A DNA stretch of 64,000 nucleotides from Aristolochia californica. Its lineage: Eukaryota > Streptophyta > Magnoliopsida > Piperales > Aristolochiaceae. The notes under the pieces are model-generated. The model saw only the letters and a program-made list of their open reading frames with translations, was not told where the DNA came from and did not search any database. Shown here piece after piece: positions 11,406 to 21,921 of this stretch. The DNA is taken from NCBI GenBank assembly GCA_029961685.1, contig JARWKL010000014.1, positions 25,207,137-25,271,136 on the forward strand. The letters are read 5' to 3'. A program made the translations under genes and the position numbers. Every line of letters starts with the position of its first letter. Position 1 is the first letter of the stretch.

Positions 11406-11432
<27 letters not shown>
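11406..11432 (+). repeat. Poly-G run of 27 bases
   Basis: An uninterrupted G run on the plus strand (poly-C, read as proline codons, in the LINE sense). Shorter runs lie at about 18178-18191 and 20810-20825 in the proline-rich ORF1 of another LINE. Confidence 0.9.
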
Positions 11433-11772
11433 TGAGGGGGTGAGGGGACAAACATTTGAGCAATAATCTTCCATTTGGTGCGGACTAGGGAACAAGAGTG
11501 GTAGGCAAATTCTTTCTGGGAGGCTGATCCATGTAGAGATGAGCCTTGTGGCAATGTAGGGAGACCTCAACAGCAGAGCGGAGAGTACAATCAAACTGTC
11601 TGGAGTTCCTCTCCTTCCAAAGTCACCAAGGGAGGAAAGCAATGCAGGCAGCCAGCAAAAGCTTGCCCAGGCTGGGAATGCGGGTCCCAGAAGAGAAACA
11701 ACACATGAGTTTCAGGTCAAGTGGGATGCAGAAGCTGAGACCCATACTGTCAATCATGTAAGTCCACACTTT

Positions 11773-11988
11773 CTAGGTGAAGCCACAGTGGAGTAGAAGA
11801 TTACTCATAGTTTCAGCCTCTGTCCCGCAGAAGGGGCAGAGAGGATTTGGAGCGGTGTGACCACGCCTAATAAGGTTGCCTACAGTGAGGATCTTATTGT
11901 TGTAGGCATTCCAGAGAAAAGACTTCACCTTGGGCAGGGTTGGCACCAAACAAAAGGTACCGGGTGGGGGGAGGGCGGCCGAGTCCAT
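11773..11988 (-). pseudogene. LINE zf-RVT (reverse-transcriptase zinc-binding) domain
   Basis: The frame reads VKSFLWNAYNNKILTVGNLI, then RRGHTAPNPLCPFCGTEAET and LLLHCGF. The C-P-F-C and H-C ligands of the zf-RVT family are present. In LINEs this domain follows the RT. It is part of the antisense element 10929-15160. Confidence 0.75.
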
Positions 11989-12959
11989 CCCATAAGATGG
12001 CAGTAGGCCAAGGAGACCGAGAATAGTCCACTGTCGCTAGGGAGCCAGATCATCCGGTCCGCCGACTGAGGGCAGACAGTAACACTGCCAATACTATCAA
12101 TCAAGCCACAAACAGAAATGGCTTCCTCATCAGTAAGGGCACATCTAAGGCAAAGATTCCATGAGCCATTCCCCCAAGCGTTAGAGACAGATAAGTCGCG
12201 ATTTGGTAGTGAGTTGTAGTAGAGGTGGATAAGACAAGGCAAGAGAGCCATCGCCCGACCACCAATCCGTCCAAAAACGTAGATTGGAGCCATCCCCAAC
12301 AAAGAACCGAATGACAGTGCAAAAAGTGGAAAACAGATGAAACATGGCCTTCTAGATGGGGGAGAGATGACGACAATTGCCGTTAGTGATCAATCTATAT
12401 CCAAGACGCCGAAGCTTGAAGGCAACTATTGGCTTCCACAAAGTCCTAGAGAAGAGTTGAGCTTCTAGAACAACTTGAGCAGTAGAGCATGCCCCATTTC
12501 CTTGGTGCACCTGATCCCAAGCCCACCCAAAGACTTTGGCTTTCACACTTCATCCCAACTGACAAGGTGATAATGAAACTCATTTATAGTGCCATGACAT
12601 AGAAAACGTCTCTTGATCATGTCAATGCACCGGCTAATAGAGTTAGGTATACCTACGGGGTATGAGTTTAACAAGATCAATCTACCCACTTGGAGATCAT
12701 CCTACCCTTCCACATGGAGATGCGACATTTAAGCCGTTCGATCACCCGAGCCCATAGCCTCGTCCGGGTTCTATTGTCAGTAAGAGGGAGGCTCATATAG
12801 TATGTGGGAGAAATCACAACTAGACATCCCAAAGTCTCTGCCATGATCTAAAGCAAAAGGGGATCAATATGATAACCATAATTGTCGACTTTCCCCAGTT
12901 AACTTTCTAACCAAAAGTGATCTAAAAAAGGCCGAACAAGGCCTTAATGTTATGGACCT

Positions 12960-14016
12960 GATCAAGAGTGCCAACACCGAAGCAGGGGGATGTCAAAACA
13001 ACTTTGATCAGAGACGACCTCTAGCCAACCAATGCTGCGAGCAGAGTAGTACATAAAGGATAAGTATTCAGCAATGATGTTGAAGAGAAGAGGGGGTCTC
13101 CTTGACGGATGCCTCGAGTGCCCTAAAAGAAGCCACAAACCGTGCCATTGAGGAGCAAGGAGTACGAGGCCGAAGAGATACAACTGTGGATCCAAAACCT
13201 CCATTTGTCACCAAACCCCATACATTCGTAATGTCGTCTAAGAGGGACCAACTAACTTGGTCGAAAGCTTTCTCAAGGTCCAACTTGAGAACAAGCTACG
13301 GCTGATCCACAATCTTATACGTGGCCATAGCAGAGTCAAGAATGTCACAGCCTCTGATAAAGGCGTTCTGACCCTGGTGGATGATGGTAGGAAGAACAAC
13401 CTGGACACGACGAGCCAGGATGCTGGCGATGATCTTGTTGGACTTGAAACGAGACTTATCAGCCGGTAATCCACACTAGCTTTCTTGGGGACCAGAGCAA
13501 TAAGGGAGGCACCCACGCTCTTAAAAGTGATTCCACGATAAAAGAAACTTCAGACCATGGAATTGATATATGATCTCAAGACGAGCCAGCTAGCAAGCCT
13601 TATAGAATTCCCTGATAAACTCGTCAAGCCCCAGGGTCCTATCCCGTGGGAGACCCAGGACCGCATCCTCAAACTCCAAGTCAGAGAAAGGAAGCTCAAT
13701 GAAACTCACCAATATAGGGGAAATTGTGGTGAAGCGAAGGCTAGAAAGTCTGGGTCGGTAGTGATACTCCTCCTTGTACAGATCTACAAAGAAAATGAGA
13801 AAGGCATCAGTAATGTCTATCCAAGGTAACCTCGTTGTCAATAGACAAGGAGATGACCCGGTTAGTCCTCCTGTGGGCCGAGGCGATAGCATGAAAGAAC
13901 TTTGTGTTAGCGTCACCCTTGGCCAACCTCATGAGACGGGCCTTTTGCTTCCTTTGAACCCTTTTGGAGTGAAGAATAGATAGAAAATTGCACTGAAGAG
14001 AGATGCGGTAAGACAT
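12960..14016 (-). pseudogene. LINE ORF2 reverse transcriptase domain, broken
   Basis: Recognisable blocks on the minus strand are QKARLMRLAKGDANTKFFHA, YHYRPRLSS...LPFSDLEFEDAVLGLPRD, GASLIALVPKKASVDYRLIS, KMDLEKAFDQVSW-like at about 13283, and RGIRQGDPLS-like at about 13130. These belong to the non-LTR reverse transcriptase family. Frames alternate, so several indels separate the blocks. I could not find an F/YADD catalytic block where it is expected (about 12900-13000). It is inactive. Confidence 0.75.
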
Positions 14017-14203
14017 CTTAGCATGAGTAAGACATCTTTGCTCCTCAACTATATCAAGGGCAGCAATCTGAGTCTGGAAAGGATTTTTGAGAGGAGGCAG
14101 AAAGGCAACGTTCTGAGGACCATGATTTGGGTTTCACTTTGAGACGCCTTAACTTGCGTCGGAGAGACCAGCCATCGTAGTTAGCATCTCCAAAGGTTTC
14201 CTA

Positions 14204-15007
14204 CTAGGAGGCGACGTTACCGGCAAAATGTTTGTCCAACAGCCAAGAATTATCGAACCTGAATGGGGTAGACCCCCATTTATCAAGTTCGGTATCAATC
14301 TGAACAGGCAAGTGATCAAAGCCAGCACGGCTCAAGATCGATCCACAAGTGTTGTCGTAGAGTCTGAGCCAATCACCAGTGGCCAAGAAACGTCCAAGCT
14401 TAGACAGGATGGGAGGTCTCTGACCATTGGACCAAGTAAATGCCTTGCTAGATAGGCTGATTTCTTCCAACTCAAAACGCTAATAAAAGTCAGCAAATTG
14501 GCTCATGGTTGTGGTAGTCCAGGAGGTAGAAGGAGACTTCTCATTGCAAAAGCGGGTTGCATTTAAATCCCCGGCAAGGAGCCAAGGAATAGGCCAGAGA
14601 GGCAGAAGGCCAGAAAGCTCATCCCCAAAAGAGCGCCGATTCCGATATCTGGTAGGCCCATAAATGCCAGCAAGCCCCCAAGTGAAACCAGTGCATTTGT
14701 CACACAACTTAATACCAATAGAGAAGAATCTAATCACGTGATCTAAGACTTCAATTACAGAGGATTTCCAAAGAAGAAAGAGGCCACCAGAAAAATCAAT
14801 AGCATTGATAGCAAGCCACTCCAAATTATTATGGCCCCAAAGGTCATGCATAATGGAATTGGAGGGATTATGACATTTAGATTTTTGGAGGACTACAATA
14901 GAAGGGTGACTTCTAGAAAGAAGATTCCAAACAGTAGCGCACATTCTAGGAGACCCAATCCCACGAACATTCCAAGAAAAAATAATCATTTCTTGACTTT
15001 TTAGCAA
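14204..15007 (-). pseudogene. LINE ORF2 endonuclease domain
   Basis: It starts MIIFSWNVRGIGSPRMCATV, the conserved N-terminus of the plant LINE ORF2 apurinic/apyrimidinic-type endonuclease, which nicks the target DNA. Further on are GLAGIYGPTRYRNRRSF and LLAGDLNATRFCNEKS (the GDxN block), then FTWSNGQ and RFLATGDW. The catalytic glutamate block, usually LQETK, reads VVLQKSK, so the metal-binding Glu appears replaced by Lys. The frame breaks near 14480 and resumes in 14470-14204. The start is conserved in the other copies at 17751 and 27585. Confidence 0.8.
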
Positions 15008-15201
15008 ACTCCTGATGTGGATTTGCCACCCGAGAGGTTCTCATTGTTAACCATTCCCATTCTTCGAGTCAACTCGGAGATAAGACTCCATGTTTCTTCA
15101 TCAAATTGGTAGTGCTTATTCTGCAGAGCCAAGTAGCATTGCCGGCTTCTGTCATCCAGAGGTGACCATTATTCTGTTTATTGATTCAACATGAAATCTT
15201 C

Positions 15202-15480
15202 TCAAGAATCTCTATGAACTGACTTACTATATAACTGAAGCCAGTCGTTATTGGCTAAGAAGCGGTCAAACTTGGAGAGGACGGGGGGTTGTCTGCCATT
15301 TGACCAAGTGAAGGTCTTCCTAGATAGGGTAACCTCATCAAGATCCCAACTGCCAATAAAGTTTGCAAATAGCCTCATGGAGGTAGTGATTCTTTGGGAG
15401 GGCGGGGATTTCTCGTGGCAGAAGTGGGTAACATTGAAATCTCCCGCCAACATCAAAGGAATGGGCCACCTCTAACAAGT
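15202..15480 (-). pseudogene. LINE endonuclease fragment
   Basis: The frame reads MLAGDFNVTHFCHEKSPPSQ, TFTWSNGRQPPVLSKFDRFL and ANNDWLQLYS, the second half of the plant LINE endonuclease. It resembles but does not equal 14204-14600, so it is a separate copy. It stops near 15202 and upstream sequence is lost above 15480, where an LTR begins. Confidence 0.7.
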
Positions 15481-15496
15481 CCTCACAAGGTCATCC

Positions 15497-15815
15497 TGTT
15501 ACGGTCCCGGATTTGACACAAGGATTCATTGTTGACGTAGCGGTTCGGCCTTGGGGAATTGTAGAATAACATGGAGGAATTGTAGGGAGACATGGAGATG
15601 AAAATGAAGATCAAGCCAAAGGGAAGCTTGAAAACCCTAGAGCTCGTTGGGGAGAACTCCAAGCCTGTTTACTCTAGAATGAACCTAATTCTCAATACTT
15701 CAATGCTTCTCCTTCTCATTACTCTTACCCCTTAAATAGGGTTCACCCGGTTAGGGTTTACTATAAAATATTACAAAAATACCACTGTAAATAAAATATT
15801 CCAAAAATTACACCA
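15497..15815 (-). repeat. LTR at the 3' end of a Ty3/gypsy-like element
   Basis: On the minus strand it starts TGGTGTAATTTTTGG and ends CCGTAACA. It has a TATA-like ctatttaaggggtaag region (about 15727-15745) and is preceded by a purine tract aaggggggg. The coding end upstream (about 15890-15820) reads RVETSASRPYFRA and is degraded. The long repeat region to the right (17080-17345) has the same design but is clearly diverged, so I do not call them a pair. Confidence 0.5.
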
Positions 15816-17360
15816 CCCCCCCTTGGGAAGAACGAGCTTGACCTCAAGCTCGGAAGTAGGGTCTGGATGCCGACGTCTCTACCCGTGCCCAAGTAGCATC
15901 CGCGATAGCTATGTCCACTCTCTAGACACCCAAAATTGGAGGTTTTTTTTTTTTTAGTGGCCCGGTTCAAGTTGGCCTAGGTTGACTCGGTTCGGTAAGC
16001 CCAGTCCGGCGCACAACTTAGCTTACTGCACGGATTAAATTTTCCTAACTTAGGAAAATTTGAATCAGAAGTCGTCTTCCTCCTTCTGCGGAAATCAGAA
16101 ACCTTCGGCATCCTCCTGCCGATCCCGAACAGAGCGGCCGTTGGTAATTGCGGAAACCTTGTCGACAGCGGATCCTTCCCTCACGGCACCGACTAAGGCG
16201 GGCGATGGTCGTCTTTCTTCCTCACAACACCGAACAATGCGGGAATTTCGCCGACGGAGTCTCCTGCTTCTCCGGTGGCGACTCATAGCCCGTTGGGGCT
16301 TCGCCGCTTGGAGAGTTTCCGCAACAGAGGGCTCTCGGAAACCTGTTAAGCTATGTTTCTCAGCCCCCCAGAACCAAGAACCCTCTTCCAAATTTTATGG
16401 AAAGTCATTTGCCGCTGTGCTGCTGAGACGGAGTTTGAGCGGAAATTTCGCCGACGGCGCCGACGGAGTCTCCTGCTTCTCCGGTGATGAAGGGCAGCTA
16501 GTTGGGGCTTCGCCGCTTGGATAGTTTCCGAGACAAAGGGCTCTCGGAAACACGTCCTGGTTGAAACTGGTGCTAGAAAATTTCCCTCGGATTTCGGATT
16601 TCTAGGGTCCTTCTTGGAGATTTTTGAGGCCCCCGTAGTCAGATTTGGGGTCGCACCAGAATCGCCCACCATCGACGACGTCTTGGCAGAAACACCTGCC
16701 GAATGCCTCAAATCTTGGTCCCCGTTGATCGACTTTGGATCTCCCTGCTGGGAAATATTGAAAATTTCCGAGGCATGGCCTTTCTACTCATCTAAAATAG
16801 CGTCTGCCTCTTCAGCAGGGACTTCGGCCGGTAACGAAGACGAAATTTTTTATTTTTTCGGTACCTTACGTAAAAAGAAAACAGAATTCTAATCTTCAAT
16901 ACTTGGAACAAGATTAAGAATTACCTCTTGACGTCAACACCAATCCAGCAACCAGAATTCGTCCTTCTTCCTGGTTAGCTCCCGCTAACCCTTCTCCCTT
17001 TCTGGAATTTTCGTGAAAGAGATAGTCTTCTCTTGCAGCATGGAAGAGAGAGGTAATTCCTCTTCTTCATCCTCTCATGATCACCTTAGATATCCCCCAA
17101 TGTATTCACCAAACAACCAGAGAGAGTTCACGCCAAGAACCCTAGAATAGGGAGCTTGAGCAAGAACCTAAATTACCCTAGTTTATGCTAATTCTGAACT
17201 TGCTTTATTTCTCCATCCTTACCCCTTAAATAGGGTAATTAACATCAACATAGGTTAGGGTTATAAAACCCACTTCTACCCCTACCTTTAAGTCTTATTA
17301 CAAATCAATAAAATTCGAAATTAAAAGCAACATAAATAATAAAAGTAAAGTAGATGGCTC
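15816..17360. other. GC-rich retroelement-derived region
   Basis: 15960-16100 (tgactcggttcgg... tttcctaacttaggaaa) resembles 42290-42450 and 59340-59540 in the LTR nest. 16237-16340 and 16440-16555 are a direct duplication (aatttcgccgacgg ... ctctcggaaac). 17080-17345 is LTR-like with ttaccccttaaatagggt. The open frames here (16060-16524 plus, 16346-16711 minus) are GC-bias frames without domain features, and I do not call them genes. Confidence 0.4.
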
Positions 17361-17364
17361 AGTG

Positions 17365-17751
17365 TTATTGAGTCCATAACATCTCCCAGAAGAGATGTCT
17401 CTCGTGGCGTCTAGTAGGACCATACACACCCACAAGGCACCAAATGTTCCCCGATCCTTTGTCTCTCAATTTGATTCCGAGGGAGTAAGTGCCACAAAAG
17501 CGATCGATCACCTCAATGGTATTATTGTCCCACACAATCAGAATGCCGCCAGCCAATCCAATCGCATCCACAGAGATCCATCCAGGCTCCTTTTGAGGCC
17601 ACAACTCACGGATATATCCAAGGGGTAGATAAGCCGCCTTGGTTTCTTGAAGAATAGCAATATTTGCCTTGGTAGAGGCAAGAAGGTCCCGAATTGCGGC
17701 ACGACGACGCATGGATCCAATTCCTCGAACATTCCAAGAGATAATGATCAT
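17365..17751 (-). pseudogene. LINE ORF2 endonuclease, N-terminal part
   Basis: It starts MIIISWNVRGIGSMRRRAAI and carries IAILQETKAAYLPLGY, so the catalytic Glu block is intact here. Then come GGILIVWDNNTIEVIDR and LVGVYGPTRRHERHLFW. The frame is open for 128 codons and is cut at about 17365 by truncation, before the GDFN block. It is too short to be active. Confidence 0.8.
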
Positions 17752-17759
17752 TAATCACT

Positions 17760-18542
17760 AGTCTTCTTTTTGGACTTCTCAAACAGGTGGTTATCTTCCC
17801 TGAGGGGCTCCGTGCAGACGGAGTCCATCAACTTTGCAAGTTCCACTATCTGTGCCTAGGTTTCTGGGTCGAATTTTTGTTGTTCTATCTGAAGAGCAGC
17901 CACATACTTATGAGTTTTTTCCCCCGTCTCTGGAAGGATGAAGTCCCCTATCTCTAGATTGCAGGGGTATCTAGAAGTAGCACTGGGACCATCCTGGAGA
18001 AGTTGTCTTAGCTAACCTCTATTTCGGCGCTGGTAGGTGGCAAGGGGAGGAGGAGGAATTTTGGGATGGGAATATCTCGGAGGTGGTGGAGGGGGAGAGT
18101 TCATTATTTGAGTGGTGGTTTGAGGGGTGTGAGGACTATGGGATGGGGTTATAGGGAGGCCTACAAGGCTTTTAATGGGGGGGGGGGGGGGAGGAGGGGG
18201 TGTGGTTATTTCGGGGGGTAAAGTGGGAAGGTGAATGACAGATGTGTGTATCGGGGGGGAGTAGATTCTATCAGGGATAGTATCTGTGGTGTGTTGAGAT
18301 GGACTGGTGGGTGGGTGGTATGGCAGGCTGGAGGGAGGGACAATGAAGGAGGCAGTTGGAATAGAGTCATCGTCAACTGTAAGACTAGCTGGTTCAGGAT
18401 GCATCTTCTAGGGAGAAGAGGTTGGGGTTGCTGCTCTCAATGAGTGGATAGGTTGTGGAGAATCTCTAGATTTAGTTGTAGAACTCGAGGTCATATTTCT
18501 GAAATCTTGCATATCTGCCAACTCAATTTGAATCCAAAATCT
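17760..18542 (-). pseudogene. LINE ORF1, C-terminal half
   Basis: It continues the ORF1 of 20146-20830 on the far side of the inserted LINE (RFWIQIELADMQDFRNMTSS), then a low-complexity Pro/Ser/Thr region with runs of eight prolines (18404-18012), and ends with the conserved QQKFDPETWAQIVELAKL block just upstream of ORF2. The same terminal block precedes ORF2 at 15150-15010 and 27440-27588. Confidence 0.65.
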
Positions 18543-20145
18543 GGTTTAGACATTTGGCCTACGAAGGAGATGAACAATGCCCTTTTGATCAAATAGATCT
18601 GGAACTTCAACATCAAACATAACAACCTATGGGGTGATATGGTCAGGTTCTATCTTCACCTTCGGGTGCCTGGTGGAGGGAGGATGGAGCTACTCGGCTC
18701 CTATCCCCGACATGGAAATCAATTCAAAAGCTCCTCCCAATATTCAGAGATGCAACTTCCTTTCACACAGGCAATGGAAGGACCCTCCTCTTTTGGTCGG
18801 ATGAATGGTGTGGCGCCCGCCCCCTCTCTGAGGATTTCCCGAGGCTCTCTAGGGTGGCGAGGGACCTCTCTTGCTCAGTGGCTGATTCTTGGAGAGATTG
18901 CTCATAGAATCTTACGTTTCGCCGGGGATTAAATGATGAGGAAGCTACTGCTTTTTGCTCTCTCCTCTCTAGACTCAGCAGCACTACTATTCGCGAGCAT
19001 GCAATTGACAAACCGACATGGAAGCCCAGCATTAATGGCCGATTCACGGTTGCATCCGCCTACTCTCACATTAGAAAACAAGATTACAACATGCATGAGC
19101 ACAAGGCAAACCTGGCATGGAAGCTCTCAGTGCCTAATAAAATCAAATTCTTCATGTTGGACGGCCATCAGGGAACAGATCCTCACCTCTGATAACCTCC
19201 ATAAAAGAGGTTACACTACCCCCGACCGCACTTGTCCCCTTTGTGGTGTGTGTGATGAGACAGTCCAGTATGTTCTCCTACATTGCGACTTTTCATGGCA
19301 AGTCTGGATGAAGATATTTCAGAAGATTGGTCTTCAAATGGGGCTACATCAGGACCTTTTTATCACCTTTGAGATGGTTATGGAGATATACCTTCCTAAG
19401 ATAGGCAAGATAATTCTCTTGGCATGCCTTGCGCATGTCCCATGGTGTATATGGCTAGAGCGAAATAACCGAAGATTCAACTCCAAGGCTAGCAACCAGG
19501 ATAATGTAGCTTCTCAGGCAGTGGGCCTTATCTCGAGCTGGCTACATTCTAGGAAGGAGTTTGCTTCTCTATCGGGCGTCTCCCTTCGAGAAAATTGGGG
19601 TTTGATAGCACACATGGCGGGCCCCTATAGGAATTTGGTTATGGCCACCTGGGATCCTCCCCCTTACGACTGCATCAAACTCAATTTTGATGGCAGTGTT
19701 TTAGGTTGTCCTGGGCCGGCTGGAGCTGGTGGTGTTTTCAGAAACAATAGTGGAGACCCTATTCTATCCTATGTAGGGCTGGTGGGTATTGCTGATACAA
19801 ATACTATTGAAGTGAGTGCTCTTCTGTTCGGCCTCCAAATCTTTAAAGAGCGACTCCATGGCAAGCTCATTATTGAAGGCAATTAAAAGACTATCATCAG
19901 CTGGTGTTCAAAAGAAAGCTCCCCTCCTTGGCACCACTGGCCAATCATTGATTGTATTACTGACATTGTGTCATCCACTCATTGTAATTGGAACCTCGTT
20001 CCTAGATCAGCCAATTATTTGGCGGATAAATTGGCAAAATTTGGAACCTCCTAACAATCTCTCATTGTTTGGGAAGGCTTCCCCTCGTGTAATCTGCTCG
20101 TTTGAGCTCTCATAATAAAACTCAGCATCATTTAAAAAAAAAAAA
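18543..20145 (+). mobile_element. 5'-truncated LINE inserted into LINE ORF1, with TSD
   Basis: A sense LINE 3' part: end of RT, zf-RVT, RNase H and a tail with aataaaactcagcatcattt and poly-A (20134-20145). It is flanked by ttgaatccaaaatc (18528-18541) and ttgaatccagaatc (20146-20159), a 14-bp target duplication with one mismatch. The same duplication repeats the RFWIQ codons of the host ORF1, so the insertion point is exact. It closely resembles the LINE of 26285-30486 from 18597 onward. Confidence 0.85.
18933..19886 (+). pseudogene. LINE ORF2 C-terminus: zf-RVT and RNase H-like
   Basis: 317 codons are open. Residues about 75-125 carry TCPLCGVCDETVQYVLLHCD, the zf-RVT ligands. Then come WCIWLERNNRRFNSKAS and, from about residue 240, DCIKLNFDGSVLGCPGPAGA, GGVFRNNSGDPIL and EVSALLFGLQIFKERL, the plant LINE RNase H-like domain. 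The frame ends at EGN where the usual DSKTVISWCS block follows in another frame (about 19880-19910), so it is frameshifted near its end. The upstream RT is missing. Confidence 0.75.
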
Positions 20146-20830
20146 TTGAATCCAGAATCGGGCATTATTCACCATAATGCATCAGATGTAGCGTCCTTCG
20201 CAAGGATGGATAGGATTGATGAGGATCCGGGCCTCATCAAGACGATGCCAGTGCTCAGTAAGGGGGTCCAGAGCGATTATGTCACCAAACTCCGAGATGA
20301 TGCTCGTGAAGACCTCATTGTGCCATAGTTCTGCAGGGAGGCCGGTGACTGTAGCCCATTGCTCGAATTGACTAGAAGGAGTCAAGGAGAGCCATTATGA
20401 TATCCCAATGATGTCCAAGGGGGTGTGGGGTGTGAGAGCAAGGGCAGTAGAAGACTTTTTCTGGGTTTCAAAGTGAACAAGCCAGGATGGGAGTTGAGGT
20501 AGGAAATTTTGGGTGTGTAGGGGAGGTGAAGCTCATCAATCAGCCATTGAAGTATGCAGAATTTGACGATACTGGAGGAGGTGTGGACTAGGATAGAGCA
20601 GGTCAGAGATTGTCGCCCTTTATGGAGCAAGTTAGGAGGGATTTGGATGGTTTTGGATTTTTCTAAAGGAAGGTGTGTAGGAGCATGGTGTTTTGAAAAG
20701 AGGTTCTGAATGACTGGGTTAGGTAATTTCGAAGGAAGGGGAGGGTTAGTGGGGGGGAGAAATGGGCTCAGAGGAGTGTTTTGTTGCTGATGGGGCTTAG
20801 GAATAAGGGGGGGGGGGGGGGGGGGATTGT
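20146..20830 (-). pseudogene. LINE ORF1, N-terminal half
   Basis: Plant LINE ORF1 encodes an RNA-binding gag-like protein. The visible parts are a poly-proline tract (poly-G at about 20810-20825), PPLPSKLPNPVIQNLFSKHH-type sequence, and a DUF4283-like segment with GLPAELWHNEVFTSIISEFG and IIALDPLTEHWHRLDEARIL. At least one frameshift lies near 20385. The ORF is interrupted by the LINE at 18543-20145 just after NNARFWIQ. Confidence 0.65.
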
Positions 20831-20867
20831 GTAGGCTTGGGTGGTGCTGCTGGCTTTGGGGGCTCCC

Positions 20868-21460
20868 CCTGCCGGAGTATATCTCATTTGTTGTGGGAGT
20901 TGTGAGCTAGTTCATGGAAAATCCTCAAAAAGTCCATTTAGAAGCTACTCAGAGGATTTTGAAGTACTTGAAGGGTACACCTGGAAAAAGGTCTTTTGTA
21001 TACTCAGAATGGGAAAATTGATGTACTTGGGTATTCTGATATCGATTATGCTGGGTGTAAGATGGATAGACGTTCTACATCAGCCTATTGTTGTTTTGTT
21101 GCAGGCAACCTGGTAAGCTGGAAAAGTAAGAAATAAATAGTTGTGGCTAGGTCCAATGCAGAAGCCGAGTATCGAGCAATGGCTCATATAGTTAGTGAGT
21201 TTATGTGGATTAAGTTTGTGCTTCTTGAGTTTGGTTTTTCGTTACCTGAGCCTATGGTTATGAATTGTGATAACCAAACAACCATTTTTATTGCCAGCAA
21301 CCTTGTATTCCATGAGATAACAAAATATATAGAGGTTGACCGCCACTTCATTAGAGATGCTGTTATGCAGGGGAAGACGGTAACTCCTTATGTAAAGTCT
21401 TCAAACCAATTGGGAGATATATTTACCAAGCCTTTGGGGCGACGTATTTTAGACATGTAA
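20868..21460 (+). pseudogene. Ty1/copia polyprotein end: RT tail and RNase H
   Basis: The frame begins near ISFVVGVVS, has a stop where Q is expected (TAG at 20908-20910), then FMENPQKVHLEATQRILKYL and GYSDIDYAGCKMDRRSTSAY, the conserved end of copia RT and start of RNase H. VARSNAEAEYRAMAHIVSEF, MNCDNQTTIFIASN and DIFTKPLGRRILDM complete RNase H. The stop codon at 21458-21460 is the natural polyprotein end. Upstream domains are absent: the piece abuts the LINE ORF1 at about 20850. It lies 280 bp 3' of the kinase gene's last readable codon, in convergent orientation. Confidence 0.8.
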
Positions 21461-21660
21461 TTTAGGAGATATGTAATTTTGAGTATTGAGGGGCATTTTT
21501 ATCCTTTTGTAAATGTTCACTTAAACCCTGATTATAAAGAAGCAGGAAGGGCCTTTCTGGCTTGGATTCCAAGGCAGGAAAGCTGCCCCTCTTCTGGAAA
21601 TCTTTTTCCCCTTCTATTTTCTCCCCAAATCACCTATTTTTCAATATAGTTAAATTTTTT
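21461..21660 (+). repeat. Probable 3' LTR remnant of the copia piece
   Basis: It follows the polyprotein stop and contains 'gaggggcatttttatcc', a common plant LTR-like region, and a pyrimidine-rich end. The exact borders are not visible. Confidence 0.35.
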
Positions 21661-21741
21661 AATTTAATTTTTTCCAAACAATTCATCATTTAAAAAAAAT
21701 AGCTCTCAACAAAATAATAAATACCTTGAACAAGAAAAAAT

Positions 21742-21921
21742 TCAAAGGATACAAGTTAATCTCATAAATACCTCTGCCATGGATGGGCGCATTTCAGGTT
21801 TTCTTCTTACACACAAGTATGCAGCCTTAGCCATATGATACAATTCATATGTGTCATATGAGTCTCCTAGTCGTGAATCTATGAGCTCATGTAACGCCAG
21901 CTTCTCAATCAGGGGTTCCGC
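21742..21921 (-). CDS. Kinase gene exon 9 (end uncertain)
   Basis: The acceptor is ttttag|gcggaa. It encodes ALHELIDSRLGDSYDTYELY and RRKPEMRPSMAEV, subdomains X-XI. Reading on gives FMRLTCIL and a stop at 21742-21744. However, GAG|gtattt at 21771 could be a donor to a further exon (relatives usually continue with LRLLEG-type sequence), which would now lie beyond the copia and LINE insertions, or be lost. Confidence 0.7.
   Translation of the reverse strand, partial: AEPLIEKLALHELIDSRLGDSYDTYELYHMAKAAYLCVRRKPEMRPSMAEVFMRLTCIL

Larger units (their letters stand above)
10929..15160 (-). mobile_element. Antisense LINE with most of ORF2
   Basis: The domain order on the minus strand is the plant LINE order: end of ORF1 (about 15150-15010, HYQFDEETWSLISELTRRMG), endonuclease (15007-14204), RT (14016-12960), zf-RVT (11988-11773), RNase H-like (11400-10952), then a tail with aataaagttatcatcattt and poly-A (T run 10929-10937). 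Many frameshifts and stops make it inactive. The 5' part, including most of ORF1, is missing. A 27-bp G run (11406-11432) lies between zf-RVT and RNase H. Confidence 0.8.
17365..20830 (-). mobile_element. Antisense LINE: ORF1 and start of ORF2, split by a sense LINE
   Basis: The minus strand holds a proline-rich N-terminal ORF1 part (20830-20400), a DUF4283-like stretch (20385-20150, QWATVTGLPAELWHNEVF and ALDPLTEHWHRLDEA), then after the inserted LINE 18543-20145 the rest of ORF1 (18542-17760, proline-rich, ending FDPETWAQIVELAKLMDS), and the ORF2 endonuclease start (17751-17365). It is truncated at about 17360. Joining across the insertion restores the frame at RFWIQIELADMQDF, which supports the nesting. 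Confidence 0.75.

Noticed and set aside
11354..11642. Proline-rich minus frames around the poly-G run
   Set aside because: The proline run comes from the homopolymer, and the flanks belong to the LINE between zf-RVT and RNase H.
16060..16711. Overlapping 100-150 codon frames on both strands
   Set aside because: GC-rich sequence leaves several frames open at once, and no domain or conserved motif is visible.
10440..21660. One copia element from the LTR at 10440 to the LTR at 21660
   Set aside because: The two LTR ends do not match each other beyond common short words, and the LINEs between them are not a single insertion.
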